From an uncultured Dehalococcoidia bacterium (GTDB lineage Bacteria > Chloroflexota > Dehalococcoidia > Lucifugimonadales > Lucifugimonadaceae): 64,000 nt of DNA. The translations under genes were made by a program, and so were the position numbers. Positions 1 through 8,422 of the stretch are shown here, in pieces. Under the pieces are notes generated by a model. The model saw nothing but the letters and a program-made list of their open reading frames with translations, searched no databases and was not told where the DNA came from. The stretch's first letter is position 1. Each line of letters begins with the position of its first letter. The stretch lies in assembly GCA_951812795.1 (NCBI GenBank), contig OX638325.1, positions 2,380,277 to 2,444,276 on the forward strand, written 5' to 3'.

Positions 1-1
1 G

Positions 2-604
2 AAGCAGTCCGGTGGCAGTGGCCAGTACGGCCACGTCCTGATGCGTGTCGCACCAGCGGGTTCGGATGCTGGCATCACGTTCTCCAGCAAAGTGGTGGGT
101 GGCAATGTGCCTCGTGAGTACATTCCTTCAGTGGAAAAAGGTGTTCGCAACGCGGCTTCGCAAGGCGTGCTGGCAGGATTCCCGGTAGTCGGCATCGACG
201 TCGAATTGTACGACGGAAGTTCTCACTCGGTTGACTCATCGGGTGTCGCTTTCGAGATCGCCGGTAGCATGGGTTTCAAGCAGGCGATGCGCGATGCACG
301 TCCGCAATTGTTGGAGCCGGTCCTAAAGGTCGATGTCATGGTTCCTGACGAAACCGCGGGCGATGTGATGGGAGACCTCAACCGCAAACGTGCCCGGATC
401 AGCGGCATGGAGCCGTTGGGTAATGGATTCACGATCGTGAACGCCGAGGCACCGATATCGACGATGCAAAGGTACGCTGCGGACTTGCGCTCATTGACAC
501 AGGCGCGCGGAACCTTCAGCGTGGAGATCGATCACTACGAAGCGGTACCTCCGCAAGATACCGACCGAGTGATCGCCCAGTACTCGGACGATAACCGCCG
601 TTAG
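2..604 (+). CDS. fusA: Elongation factor G, C-terminal part (5' end cut by window edge)
   Basis: This is the last ~200 residues of translation elongation factor G, the GTPase that moves tRNA and mRNA on the ribosome. The reading frame is open from base 2, so the gene starts outside the window and the GTPase domain is not seen. Visible parts are domain IV, with the family motifs GQYGHV, GGNVPREYIPSVEKG and the SHSVDSSGVAF loop, followed by domain V with EPVLKVDVMVPDETAGDVMGDL and the RARISGM strand. The gene ends in TAG two bases before the convergent comEC stop, with no room for a separate terminator. An EF-G paralogue (FusA2 type) cannot be excluded without the N-terminus. Confidence 0.93.
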   Translation, partial: KQSGGSGQYGHVLMRVAPAGSDAGITFSSKVVGGNVPREYIPSVEKGVRNAASQGVLAGFPVVGIDVELYDGSSHSVDSSGVAFEIAGSMGFKQAMRDARPQLLEPVLKVDVMVPDETAGDVMGDLNRKRARISGMEPLGNGFTIVNAEAPISTMQRYAADLRSLTQARGTFSVEIDHYEAVPPQDTDRVIAQYSDDNRR

Positions 605-606
605 CC

Positions 607-2763
607 TTACCGGACCATCCACAGACGTTCGCCGTCGGTGCGTAGTTCAACCGTCCCTAACACGTCGGTTCTGAAGACGCGTTCTTCTCCGACTTTCGCC
701 GTGAGTCGTCTGATCACTTCTGGATGAGGATGGCCGTATCGGTTGCCGGTGCCCGCAGCGACGACTACGGCAGCCGGGTTAACCGCGTCCAGTAACATCT
801 GGGTCGAAGACGTGTTGCTTCCGTGGTGCGGAGCTTTGAGTACGGTCATACGCAAATCCGGAATCGTGGACACCAAGAAAGACTCCGCCGGACGTTCGAT
901 GTCCCCGGTGAGAAGGAATTCAACGTCACCGTAGCTGAGTCGCGCGACGATCGACGCGTCGTTGATCTCCGAGCAGGAACCTGAGGAGATCAGGCAACCT
1001 GCAGCAATCACCTCCAAGAAGACATGTTCGTCTAGGCCGATCATCAATCCGGGTGTGGCGATCCTAACGTCGTCGTGATTTTCAATCGCGTTCTCCCAGG
1101 ACGAGAAGGCGTCGCTCGATGCGGTCAGGCCAGAATGTAGAGCGGTGCCGACGGAGAACCGCTGCAGAACCGCGGGCAATCCGCCAACGTGGTCAGCGTC
1201 AGTGTGCGTAAGCACCACAACATCGATCTCGCGATCCGTGAGTGGCAGTAAACCGGACAATATATCTGCGACTTGAGTGCGGTCGCCGCCGCCATCGACC
1301 AGCACTCGATTGCCGTTAGGGGTTTCGATTAATGTAGATTCGCCGTGAGACGTTTCGAGAAAACGAACGCTCAGGTACTGCTTTGGGTGATTCTGAGTCA
1401 GAATAGCACCCCAAAAAACGATCCCAATGATGAGAAATAACGCCGTAAATGCCGCCGACGCGACTAGGTGTCTGGATGTCGTGTCGCTCGCAATTCTTGA
1501 AATGCTGCTCGCAGAATGTCCGATGCGAGATGCGGAATTTTTCAATTGCGGCAAAAACGGCAACAGCGCCGCGAATATCGAGTAGTACGCGACGGTCAAC
1601 CAAATGGACCACGAGCCTGATTCAATCGGTTTGGGCGGTAGGTAGGCAAAGAATTCGGCGATCCGGGTGATATAAATCGTCGACGCGTACACCGGTATCG
1701 CCGCGATTTCCGTCACCAGAGAGAACGGGAACATGCCGATGGCGACGAGCATTGCCGATGAGATGACGAGTATCGGCATCGCCGGAACCGCCAAAAGCGT
1801 CGCCAATCCTCCCCAGATCGGTACTGCGTCGAAATGCAATGCGACCAATGGCAGCGTGCCGAGTGTCGATGCGAACGAGACGGCGAGCGACCCGATGACG
1901 AATCGGCGAATTCGATCGGTCAAGACCGAACGCTCGTTTTGTGTTCCGGAAGTCGGGGCAACCTCCGTGAAACCGTCGAGGATGGGAGCCACAAACGCGA
2001 TGCCCAGCATCGCGGCGAAACTCAATTGAAACGACAACGACGCGAGGATGGAGGGTTCTATTGCGACCATGCATAAGGCCGCGAGCGCCAATGCCGACAG
2101 TGTGTGAGAGCCGCGGCCGGTGGACCGACCTAGGATGAATACAGAGAACATGATTGCCGCCCGGGTGACTGGTGGCGCGAATCCGGCGATCGCAGCGTAG
2201 AGAACGACCGCGGTGAGCGGTATCAAGAGATATAAAGCGCGTCGCCGGCCGAAAATCATAACCGCGACGGTCATCGCGATCCCGCCGATCAGTGACACAT
2301 GCAATCCACTGATCGCGAGCAAGTGAGCTAGACCTGCCGATCGAAAATCGCGGGTGACTTTGTCCCCTATCCCTGATCGGTCACCGGTCAACAGAGCGGT
2401 CGGCAAACCGGAATAGGGCCGACCCAATGAATCGTTGAGATCAATTCCGATTCGGCTCCTGACGTCGTTGAGTGTGTCGGCAAACACGAAGGTAGATGGT
2501 GTCCTGACGATTTGAACCTGATCAGCATCAGCGAGTGTGTCGATCGCGTCGGTGCCCCGCCAGGCACCAATCAAGAAGATCACACAGAGGAGAGCGACCG
2601 CGGCTCGGCGCCGACTTGTGATCAGTGCTAACGATGCCAAAATGGTTGCGACTAGAAAACCAGCAAATGCGTTAGCAGGGATACCGTGACCTGGCGCGGT
2701 ACCGAAAATGATTGCAGATCCAACGCCGACAAGAAACGCGGCGGCAGCCCAGACGATTCTCAT
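607..2763 (-). CDS. comEC: ComEC/Rec2-type DNA uptake channel with metallo-beta-lactamase domain
   Basis: This 718-residue membrane protein matches the full-length ComEC layout. An N-terminal group of membrane segments comes first, then the competence core around residues 130-400 with the motif AHLLAISGLHVSLIGG, then more membrane segments. The C-terminal metallo-beta-lactamase domain runs from about residue 465 and shows LVDGGGD, HTDADHVGG and APHHGSNTSS. ComEC is the inner-membrane channel that carries single-stranded DNA into the cell during transformation, and the lactamase-like domain is thought to be a nuclease. The start codon overlaps the end of comEA by four bases, so the two are co-transcribed. 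No pilus or comF genes are in view, so competence is plausible but not proven. Confidence 0.93.
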   Translation of the reverse strand: MRIVWAAAAFLVGVGSAIIFGTAPGHGIPANAFAGFLVATILASLALITSRRRAAVALLCVIFLIGAWRGTDAIDTLADADQVQIVRTPSTFVFADTLNDVRSRIGIDLNDSLGRPYSGLPTALLTGDRSGIGDKVTRDFRSAGLAHLLAISGLHVSLIGGIAMTVAVMIFGRRRALYLLIPLTAVVLYAAIAGFAPPVTRAAIMFSVFILGRSTGRGSHTLSALALAALCMVAIEPSILASLSFQLSFAAMLGIAFVAPILDGFTEVAPTSGTQNERSVLTDRIRRFVIGSLAVSFASTLGTLPLVALHFDAVPIWGGLATLLAVPAMPILVISSAMLVAIGMFPFSLVTEIAAIPVYASTIYITRIAEFFAYLPPKPIESGSWSIWLTVAYYSIFAALLPFLPQLKNSASRIGHSASSISRIASDTTSRHLVASAAFTALFLIIGIVFWGAILTQNHPKQYLSVRFLETSHGESTLIETPNGNRVLVDGGGDRTQVADILSGLLPLTDREIDVVVLTHTDADHVGGLPAVLQRFSVGTALHSGLTASSDAFSSWENAIENHDDVRIATPGLMIGLDEHVFLEVIAAGCLISSGSCSEINDASIVARLSYGDVEFLLTGDIERPAESFLVSTIPDLRMTVLKAPHHGSNTSSTQMLLDAVNPAAVVVAAGTGNRYGHPHPEVIRRLTAKVGEERVFRTDVLGTVELRTDGERLWMVR

Positions 2764-3431
2764 CGGATTTCGACTAGAGGTCGCACTGCTTCAAGCGTTT
2801 TTTCGCCAATCCCGCTGATCTCAAGAAGCTGTTCGAGCGTGGAAAACCTGCCCAACGTGCTCCGATAGGAGATGATTTGATTGGCCTTGGTATCGCCGAT
2901 TCCCGGTAGCGTCTTCAATTGGTCCAAAGTGGCGGTGTTTAGATTGATCGGACCCGCGGCAAGGGTGTCGGTTGGGGCTTGGTTTACTTCATGCGCTGCG
3001 CCGACGGATTCGTCGGTACTTGGATTCGTAGTCTGGTCCGTCGTCGCCGGTGACTGAATTGACGGATAGGGCGGAACGAAAACGCGTTCCCCGTCCTTGA
3101 TGATGGCGGCGAGATTTATGCTTTCGAGGTCGGCATATTCAGTCGCCCCTCCGGCTGCTTCGATCGCTGACAATACCCGGTCGTCAGCGTTGAGTTCGTA
3201 TACGCCAGGCGCGTGGATTTCTCCTACCACTTGCACGACGACTGGGGCCGGCGTGGGGATGAGAATCTCAACTTCGGTTACGCTGGCATTACTGACTCCC
3301 CAGAAATATGCTCCGCTTAGAGCCAACGCCGCGGCGACTAACCCCAAAGCCCACACGACGAGTGTCTGTAGGTTGGGTTTGGAACTTGACTGCGTTGCTG
3401 ATGTGAAATGAGGTGGTTGTTGCGAACTCAT
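2760..3431 (-). CDS. comEA: ComEA-like DNA-binding competence protein
   Basis: This 223-residue protein has a cytoplasmic N-terminus of about 24 residues and one membrane anchor (about 25-48). An SLBB-type domain follows around residues 65-125 (VVGEIHAPGVY, GDERVFVPPY-like strand), then a Thr/Pro-rich linker. The C-terminus (about 162-223) is a double helix-hairpin-helix unit with NLNTATLDQLKTLPGIGD and LLEISGIGEKTLEAVRPL. This is the standard ComEA architecture: a membrane-tethered receptor that binds incoming double-stranded DNA and feeds ComEC. It is the first gene of the comEA-comEC pair. The ATG is preceded by no strong ribosome binding site. Confidence 0.92.
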   Translation of the reverse strand: MSSQQPPHFTSATQSSSKPNLQTLVVWALGLVAAALALSGAYFWGVSNASVTEVEILIPTPAPVVVQVVGEIHAPGVYELNADDRVLSAIEAAGGATEYADLESINLAAIIKDGERVFVPPYPSIQSPATTDQTTNPSTDESVGAAHEVNQAPTDTLAAGPINLNTATLDQLKTLPGIGDTKANQIISYRSTLGRFSTLEQLLEISGIGEKTLEAVRPLVEIR

Positions 3432-3730
3432 TTGTTACCGATGCGGAATTCGTTACTGCGGACATGTTAACGCCGCCCATGACGTTTACGAGGCAATTTG
3501 GCGAATTTTGATGCTATCAACGCAATCCAATTTCATGCGTACCTAGGCCGATTAGAACCGCGCATCCACCCCCAGCGTCACGCGACCGTCGACTCCACCA
3601 TTCGTGACCAACCGTAGTAGATTAAGATGGTTTAGACGTGAATGTCTCGCATCACCGAATTCAGCGTCAATTGCAAGTTGCATAACCCGGTGGTGCGGCA
3701 ACTAATGAACAACACGATACGGAGACGAGA
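3432..3730. other. Intergenic gap between divergent comEA and pncA-like genes
   Basis: This 299-base stretch should hold the promoters for the leftward comEA-comEC pair and the rightward hydrolase. I see no convincing coding region, RNA gene or long inverted repeat in it. A GGAGACG ribosome binding site at its right end serves the TTG start at 3731. Confidence 0.5.
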
Positions 3731-4312
3731 TTGAATATTGGTCCAAACGACGCCCTCTTGGTTGTGGACGTGCAGAACGATTTTTGCCCAGGCGGCAATG
3801 CGGCAGTTGAAGACGGCGACGCAGTAGCGCGGAAGATGTCTGACGTGGCTTTGAATTTTCGGTCCCGCGACGGAAGAGTATTTGCCACGCAAGACTGGCA
3901 TCCGACGACGCACAAGAGTTTCGCCGAAAACGGCGGCATCTGGCCGGCACATTGCGTTCGCGGCACCGAAGGGGCCGCGTTCCACAACGAATTGAAGTTG
4001 CCGGTCGGTGCCAGCATCATCCGTAAGGGGCAGGAGGCACAGACCGACGCGTACTCTGGTTTCGATGGCACAACTCTTGAGACGCACTTGGAACGCCTTG
4101 AGGTAAAGCGGATTTTCGTTGGCGGGTTATCGACCGAATACGCGGTGCAACACACCGTTTACGACGCATTGCAGAAGGGATACAGCGCCTTTGTCATCAC
4201 CGACGCAGTATCGGCCGTCAATGCCAACCCGGACGACGATCAAAGAGCCCTAGACTCGATGTTGTCGAGTGGGGCGAAGCCGATCACGACTACCGAGTTG
4301 TTGGAAGACTAG
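3731..4312 (+). CDS. Nicotinamidase/isochorismatase-family hydrolase lacking the catalytic cysteine
   Basis: This 193-residue protein of the cysteine-hydrolase (isochorismatase-like) superfamily is most like nicotinamidase PncA. The N-terminus shows DALLVVDVQNDFCPGG with the catalytic Asp. Metal-site residues appear in ATQDWHP, the following His, and WPAHCV, and the catalytic Lys lies in IIRKGQE. The loop that normally reads ATDYCV, where the Cys attacks the amide, reads STEYAV here (GGLSTEYAVQH), so the nucleophile is Ala. A PncA that cleaves nicotinamide needs that Cys, so this may be a hydrolase with another mechanism, an inactive paralogue or a ligand binder. Start: TTG, eight bases after GGAG. 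A strong terminator follows the stop codon. Confidence 0.82.
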   Translation: MNIGPNDALLVVDVQNDFCPGGNAAVEDGDAVARKMSDVALNFRSRDGRVFATQDWHPTTHKSFAENGGIWPAHCVRGTEGAAFHNELKLPVGASIIRKGQEAQTDAYSGFDGTTLETHLERLEVKRIFVGGLSTEYAVQHTVYDALQKGYSAFVITDAVSAVNANPDDDQRALDSMLSSGAKPITTTELLED

Positions 4313-4335
4313 TCGGCCCGGATTTCCGAAACTCA

Positions 4336-4371
4336 GGGCGGCGGGAACCTTCCCGCCGCCCTTTATTTTTT
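4336..4371 (+). terminator. Rho-independent terminator after the pncA-like gene
   Basis: A near-perfect GC-rich hairpin has arms GGGCGGCGGGAA and the matching TTCCCGCCGCCC with almost no loop, followed by TTTATTTTTTG. It lies 24 bases past the hydrolase stop. The pyrophosphatase gene arrives from the other side, but the T-run favours termination of rightward transcripts. Confidence 0.92.
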
Positions 4372-4435
4372 GTTCGGAATCAATGCGTTGACAGTGATTC
4401 CTAGGTATCGTAGTGGCCCGTTCCTGTTGACGGAA

Positions 4436-6493
4436 TCAGATGAACAGTGGTCCGAAGATCAACGAGACGATGGCCATCAGCTTGAGCAGAATGTTGATCG
4501 CCGGGCCCGATGTGTCCTTGAACGGGTCGCCAACAGTGTCACCTGTAACGGCTGCGGCATGAGGGTCTGATCCCTTGCCGCCGAAGTTGCCGAGTTCGAT
4601 GTACTTCTTTGCGTTGTCCCATGCGCCGCCTGCGTTGGCCATAAATATGGCAAGGAGGAAACCAGCGATGATCGAGCCGGCCAACAGGCCGCCGAGGGCG
4701 TGAGCACCGATGAAGAGACCGACCACGATCGGCGCTGCGATGGCGATGACGCCGGGCAGGATCATGGCTTTGAGCGAGCCTCTGGTGCTGATGTCGACTG
4801 CGCGCGCGGCGTCAGGGCGAACGCCTGGCGCGCCTTCACGAAGGCCCGGTATTTCGCGGAACTGACGTCGAACCTCGTCGATCATGTGACCGGCGGCAAT
4901 GCCTACCGCTTGCATGGTGAGTCCTGCGAAGAGGAACGGCAACAATGCTCCGATTAGGGCTCCAATTAGGACTTTGGGTTGCAGGAGGTCGAAACTGTCG
5001 ATGTCGATTACCTGACCGTATGCGGCCATAAGCGCCATCGCGGTGAGGACCGCGGAACCGATGGCGAAACCTTTGCCGGTTGCGGCCGTCGTGTTACCGA
5101 GGGCGTCCAAGGAATCGGTGCGCTCCCGAACTTCAGGATCGAGGCCCGCTTGTTCGGCGATACCGCCCGCATTGTCGGCAACCGGGCCGTACGCGTCGGT
5201 CGCCAACGTGATGCCGAGAGTGGAAAGCATGCCTACCGCGGCGAGGCCGATGCCGTATAGGCCGGCGAGGTCGTACGCGATCCATATGCCCGCAGCGATC
5301 GCGAGTGTCGGGATTACTGTGCTGTATAGACCGATCGCGATGCCAGCGATGATCGTTGACGGGTGACCGGTCTGCGACTGCTGGGCGATCCACTTCACTG
5401 GTGCGAATTCGTATGACGTGAAGTATTCGGTCGCCGTGCCGATCACCTGACCGACGACCAGCCCGGTGAGTATCACCCAGAACAAATCGAAACTGAGCGA
5501 GTCGTTCATCATGATGTAGATGCCGGTTCCGATGAGGGCGAGTATTCCGGCTCCGAAGATGCCGAAACGGAGGCTCCACAAGAGGTTGCCCATCGTGGCA
5601 TCGTCTTTGGTGCGGACGATTGAAGTGCCGATGATGGAAGCGAATATGCCGATGCCGGCAAGCATCATCGGCAACACGATCATGGGTGCGTCGATATCTT
5701 GGACAGCCGTTGCAGCGGTCCAAGCAAGGGCGATGGTTGCGATTATTGAGCCAGCATAAGACTCGAATAGGTCGGCGCCCATTCCAGCAACATCACCAAC
5801 GTTGTCGCCAACGTTGTCAGCGATGACGGCGGGGTTGCGAGGATCGTCCTCCGGCAGTCCTGCTTCAACCTTGCCCACAAGGTCGGCACCGACGTCGGCT
5901 GCTTTGGTGTAGATTCCCCCACCAACGCGAGCGAACAATGCGATAGATGACGCTCCGAAACCGAATCCAGCGATCACGTTGGGGTTGCCGAAGACGAGCC
6001 ATAGGACAGTAACGCCGATGATGCCGATCCCGACAACCGTCAAGCCCATGACTGCACCACTATTGAAGGCGACCCGTAACGCTGGGTTTAGTCCAGTTTC
6101 GGCGGCGGTGGCGGTACGAGTGTTGCCGCGCACCGCAATGTTCATGCCGATATAGCCAGCGAGTGCGGAGCCGATAGCACCAGCGAGATAAGCGATCGCC
6201 GTCCACGGTCCAGTTACCGACAGGTTTCCGTCTGAGATTAGGTTCTCGATGGTCGAGTTGCTGGTGACATTGAAGTCGATGAAAACTGCAAGGACGATGA
6301 AGATCAGGACTACAAATACGGCGAGAATGGTGTATTCGCGGCGGAGGAACGCCATCGCGCCTTCCTGGATGAGAGTACCGATCTCCTGCACAGCATGACC
6401 GCCGGACGGTCGGTTGCTGACCACCCTGAAGAGGAATGCTGCGACCAAGAGTGCGAGCACTCCCGCGCCGATGGCTATATATAACTCGGTCAT
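4436..6493 (-). CDS. hppA: Membrane-bound ion-pumping pyrophosphatase, K+-dependent type
   Basis: This 685-residue integral membrane protein with about 16 membrane segments couples pyrophosphate hydrolysis to ion export. The catalytic signature DVGADLVGKVEAGLPEDDPR and the DNVGDNVGD cluster are intact, as is the C-terminal GDTVGDPFKDTSGP. The motif GNTTAATGKGFAIGSA carries Ala-Ala-Thr-Gly where K+-independent enzymes carry Lys-Ala-x-Thr, which places it in the K+-dependent subgroup. That subgroup includes both H+ and Na+ pumps, and I cannot tell which ion this one moves. The ATG at 6493 has an AAGGA ribosome binding site about 11 bases upstream. The gene follows thiE in the same direction, 193 bases away, probably with its own promoter. 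Confidence 0.95.
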   Translation of the reverse strand: MTELYIAIGAGVLALLVAAFLFRVVSNRPSGGHAVQEIGTLIQEGAMAFLRREYTILAVFVVLIFIVLAVFIDFNVTSNSTIENLISDGNLSVTGPWTAIAYLAGAIGSALAGYIGMNIAVRGNTRTATAAETGLNPALRVAFNSGAVMGLTVVGIGIIGVTVLWLVFGNPNVIAGFGFGASSIALFARVGGGIYTKAADVGADLVGKVEAGLPEDDPRNPAVIADNVGDNVGDVAGMGADLFESYAGSIIATIALAWTAATAVQDIDAPMIVLPMMLAGIGIFASIIGTSIVRTKDDATMGNLLWSLRFGIFGAGILALIGTGIYIMMNDSLSFDLFWVILTGLVVGQVIGTATEYFTSYEFAPVKWIAQQSQTGHPSTIIAGIAIGLYSTVIPTLAIAAGIWIAYDLAGLYGIGLAAVGMLSTLGITLATDAYGPVADNAGGIAEQAGLDPEVRERTDSLDALGNTTAATGKGFAIGSAVLTAMALMAAYGQVIDIDSFDLLQPKVLIGALIGALLPFLFAGLTMQAVGIAAGHMIDEVRRQFREIPGLREGAPGVRPDAARAVDISTRGSLKAMILPGVIAIAAPIVVGLFIGAHALGGLLAGSIIAGFLLAIFMANAGGAWDNAKKYIELGNFGGKGSDPHAAAVTGDTVGDPFKDTSGPAINILLKLMAIVSLIFGPLFI

Positions 6494-6686
6494 TTAATCA
6501 CGCGTCCTTACTAACGCCGCACGACGGAATTCGATACTGGACGCTCAGCGATCCGTCAACAGCCAACGCCGAGACGCCCAAGATACGATTCTAAGCGAAT
6601 CGATTGGTGGTAGGTACTGAGTTCGAGGCCGGCCTGTTAGCTACTGGACCGGTCGAAGAATGGTTGGGAAATTGTGTCGGATTCGG

Positions 6687-7343
6687 TCAGCTCGATATCC
6701 GCGCATCAGCAAACCGTTCAACCAGTTCTCGCGTAGCGGCGGCAGGATCATCTGCAAGGGTGACGGCGGTGGCGACGCACGCGCTGTCGGCTCCGGCTTT
6801 TGCGACGGCTTCGATGTTGGACGTTTTTATGCCGCCGATGGCGACGATTGGGGCGGTTACCCGGTCAGCGACGGCACAGAGCGTGGATAACCCCGCCGGG
6901 CGGGTATCGGATTTCGTCGTAGTGGTGTAGATGGAACCGACCGCGATGTAGTCTGCGCCTTCCTCGTCCGATGCAATGGCTTCTTCTAACAGGGCGTTGG
7001 ATTTGCCGACGATCTGATGAGGTCGGAGGATGGTTCGGCATTCGGCGATGGACAGGTCGCCCTGTCCGACGTGCACGCCGTCCGCACCGATTTCGGCTGC
7101 GATTTCGGGAGAGTCGTTGACGATGAAAACGGTGCCGTGAGCACGGCAAATCTGAGCGATGGTTCGGGCTTCGTCGGTAACTATCGCTTGTGGTGCGCGC
7201 TTGTGCCGCAGTTGGATGACCGAAGCGCCTGAGGATGCCGTCGCTTCAGCGATGTCGAAGATGTCTTGACCAGCGCAGTGGTCAGGGTCCACGATCACGT
7301 ATATTCCGCCGACGATCTTGGAGGCGGCTGGACGGGGTTCCAC
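6687..7343 (-). CDS. thiE: Thiamine-phosphate synthase
   Basis: This 218-residue TIM-barrel enzyme joins the pyrimidine pyrophosphate and thiazole phosphate to make thiamine monophosphate. Family motifs are visible in order: YVIVDPDHC near the N-terminus, VIQLRHKRA, FIVNDSPEIAAEIGADGVHVGQGDLS (diphosphate and Mg site), VGKSNALLEEA, DYIAVGSIYTTTTKSDT and the glycine-rich phosphate loop VAIGGIKTSN. The length is normal. It lies 13 bases downstream of the tautomerase gene and probably shares its transcript. thiL, which makes the final thiamine pyrophosphate, is about 1.1 kb away on the other strand. I saw no TPP riboswitch signature upstream. Confidence 0.93.
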   Translation of the reverse strand: MEPRPAASKIVGGIYVIVDPDHCAGQDIFDIAEATASSGASVIQLRHKRAPQAIVTDEARTIAQICRAHGTVFIVNDSPEIAAEIGADGVHVGQGDLSIAECRTILRPHQIVGKSNALLEEAIASDEEGADYIAVGSIYTTTTKSDTRPAGLSTLCAVADRVTAPIVAIGGIKTSNIEAVAKAGADSACVATAVTLADDPAAATRELVERFADARISS

Positions 7344-7356
7344 GGTGCTGGTTGGA

Positions 7357-7542
7357 CTAGGCCTCTGAGGCCAACACGCCGCCTTGCGCCCAATCGGATC
7401 GCTTGGCGTCGTGGATTACGACGGTGGTCGCAGAGTCGGGGATACCAGCGACTTCAGATATGGTTTTCGTGACACCTTTTACGATCGCCGATTTCTGTTC
7501 ATCGGTGCGGCCTTCGAACATGTGAATGTGGACTACGGGCAT
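7357..7542 (-). CDS. 4-oxalocrotonate tautomerase-family protein
   Basis: This 61-residue protein starts Met-Pro-Val-Val-His. Removal of the Met would expose Pro-1, the catalytic base of the tautomerase superfamily. The body GRTDEQKSAIVKGVTKTISE and the strand TTVVIHDAKRSDWA fit the 4-oxalocrotonate tautomerase fold, which works as a hexamer of such small subunits. The substrate cannot be read from sequence, since members act on unsaturated keto acids from aromatic breakdown or on halogenated acids. The start has GGAG about 12 bases upstream. It is probably co-transcribed with thiE. Confidence 0.88.
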   Translation of the reverse strand: MPVVHIHMFEGRTDEQKSAIVKGVTKTISEVAGIPDSATTVVIHDAKRSDWAQGGVLASEA

Positions 7543-7613
7543 GTTTTAGTAGTGCTCCTGCGTGGTTGGATTCGTCGCTGCATTATAACGGGCAAGTTTC
7601 GATTGGCTCGTTC

Positions 7614-8366
7614 TCAACGTCCTGCTGAAAGCCTGAAAGCCGACGTGGATGGCAAATCGGCGGCGAGAATGAGGTCTTGGGCTGCTGCAACATCGTATTC
7701 GACGCGGTTGAATTGGATTCTCGGTACGGCACCCTCTTCAGGAATGAAGAGGAATGCATAAGACGCTCTCGGGTCGCCGTCGCGGGGTTGCCCGACGCTA
7801 CCCGGATTGACGAACCAACGTGTGAAGTCGAGTTGGAAGGCGTCGGTATCGCGCGCTTGTTTGACGTGCCAATTCGCTGCGGCATCTCGACCGAACACCG
7901 ATGGAATGTGCGTGTGGCCATGAACGCAACCGACAGTGTCGAAGTGGTTGAGGTTTAAATCGGCGGTCTGCGACGTGAATAAGTATTCCCAGATTGGGTT
8001 CCGCGGTGTGCCGTGGCACAGTGTGATCCCCAAACTGGAGATCACCAACGGCAATCCGGTCAAGAATTCTCGTACGTCGGACGAGAGCGCGTCTACTGTC
8101 CACGCCGCGGCCGCCGCGGCTGAAGGGTTGAAGTTATCGATCGAGATCTCGCCGAGCGCGACGGCTTCATGGTTGCCTTTGACCATCGAAAGGTTTGGCA
8201 ACGATCGGAGGAGCTTGACGACCTCGTTTGGTTGCGCACCGTAACCTACGCTGTCGCCTAGGACCCAGGCTTCCTCGAAACGGTGACGTTTCGTAGCGTC
8301 ACCAACCACTGCCTCGAGGGCTTGCAGGTTGGAATGAATGTCGGAGAGCAGGAGGACGCGGGACAT
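7614..8366 (-). CDS. Calcineurin-like metallophosphoesterase
   Basis: This protein of about 250 residues has the complete dinuclear-metal phosphoesterase motif series: SDIHSN, GDSVGYG, GNHE, a histidine in LCHGTP, and GHTHIP. The GDSVGYG block resembles the YfcE/ApaH-like bacterial group that hydrolyses nucleotides or phosphodiesters. The exact substrate is unknown. I chose the inner ATG at 8366 because SRVLLLSDIHSN directly starts the fold, but an in-frame ATG at 8378 adds four residues. Neither start has a clear ribosome binding site. The gene is divergent from thiL with 56 bases between the starts. Confidence 0.85.
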   Translation of the reverse strand: MSRVLLLSDIHSNLQALEAVVGDATKRHRFEEAWVLGDSVGYGAQPNEVVKLLRSLPNLSMVKGNHEAVALGEISIDNFNPSAAAAAAWTVDALSSDVREFLTGLPLVISSLGITLCHGTPRNPIWEYLFTSQTADLNLNHFDTVGCVHGHTHIPSVFGRDAAANWHVKQARDTDAFQLDFTRWFVNPGSVGQPRDGDPRASYAFLFIPEEGAVPRIQFNRVEYDVAAAQDLILAADLPSTSAFRLSAGR

Positions 8367-8385
8367 ATTCGAGTTCAAAATGCCG

Positions 8386-8415
8386 TTCGAGACTTGGAAT
8401 CAACCCAAATATAAT
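8386..8415 (+). promoter_or_regulatory. Predicted promoter of thiL-tsaE-tsaB giving a leaderless mRNA
   Basis: A perfect TATAAT box at 8410-8415 lies only seven bases before the thiL ATG, with a weak TTCGAG -35 candidate 18 bases further upstream. Transcription would begin at or within a base or two of the start codon, leaving no room for a ribosome binding site. Confidence 0.6.
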
Positions 8416-8422
8416 CGGTCAT

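Noticed and set aside
3632-4155. Leftward overlapping frames across the pncA-like gene
   Set aside because: They lie antisense to a gene with clear family motifs and have no recognisable content of their own.
7343-7613. Possible TPP riboswitch before the tautomerase-thiE genes
   Set aside because: The conserved CUGAGA and ACCUGA-type boxes are not present on the minus strand in the leader region.
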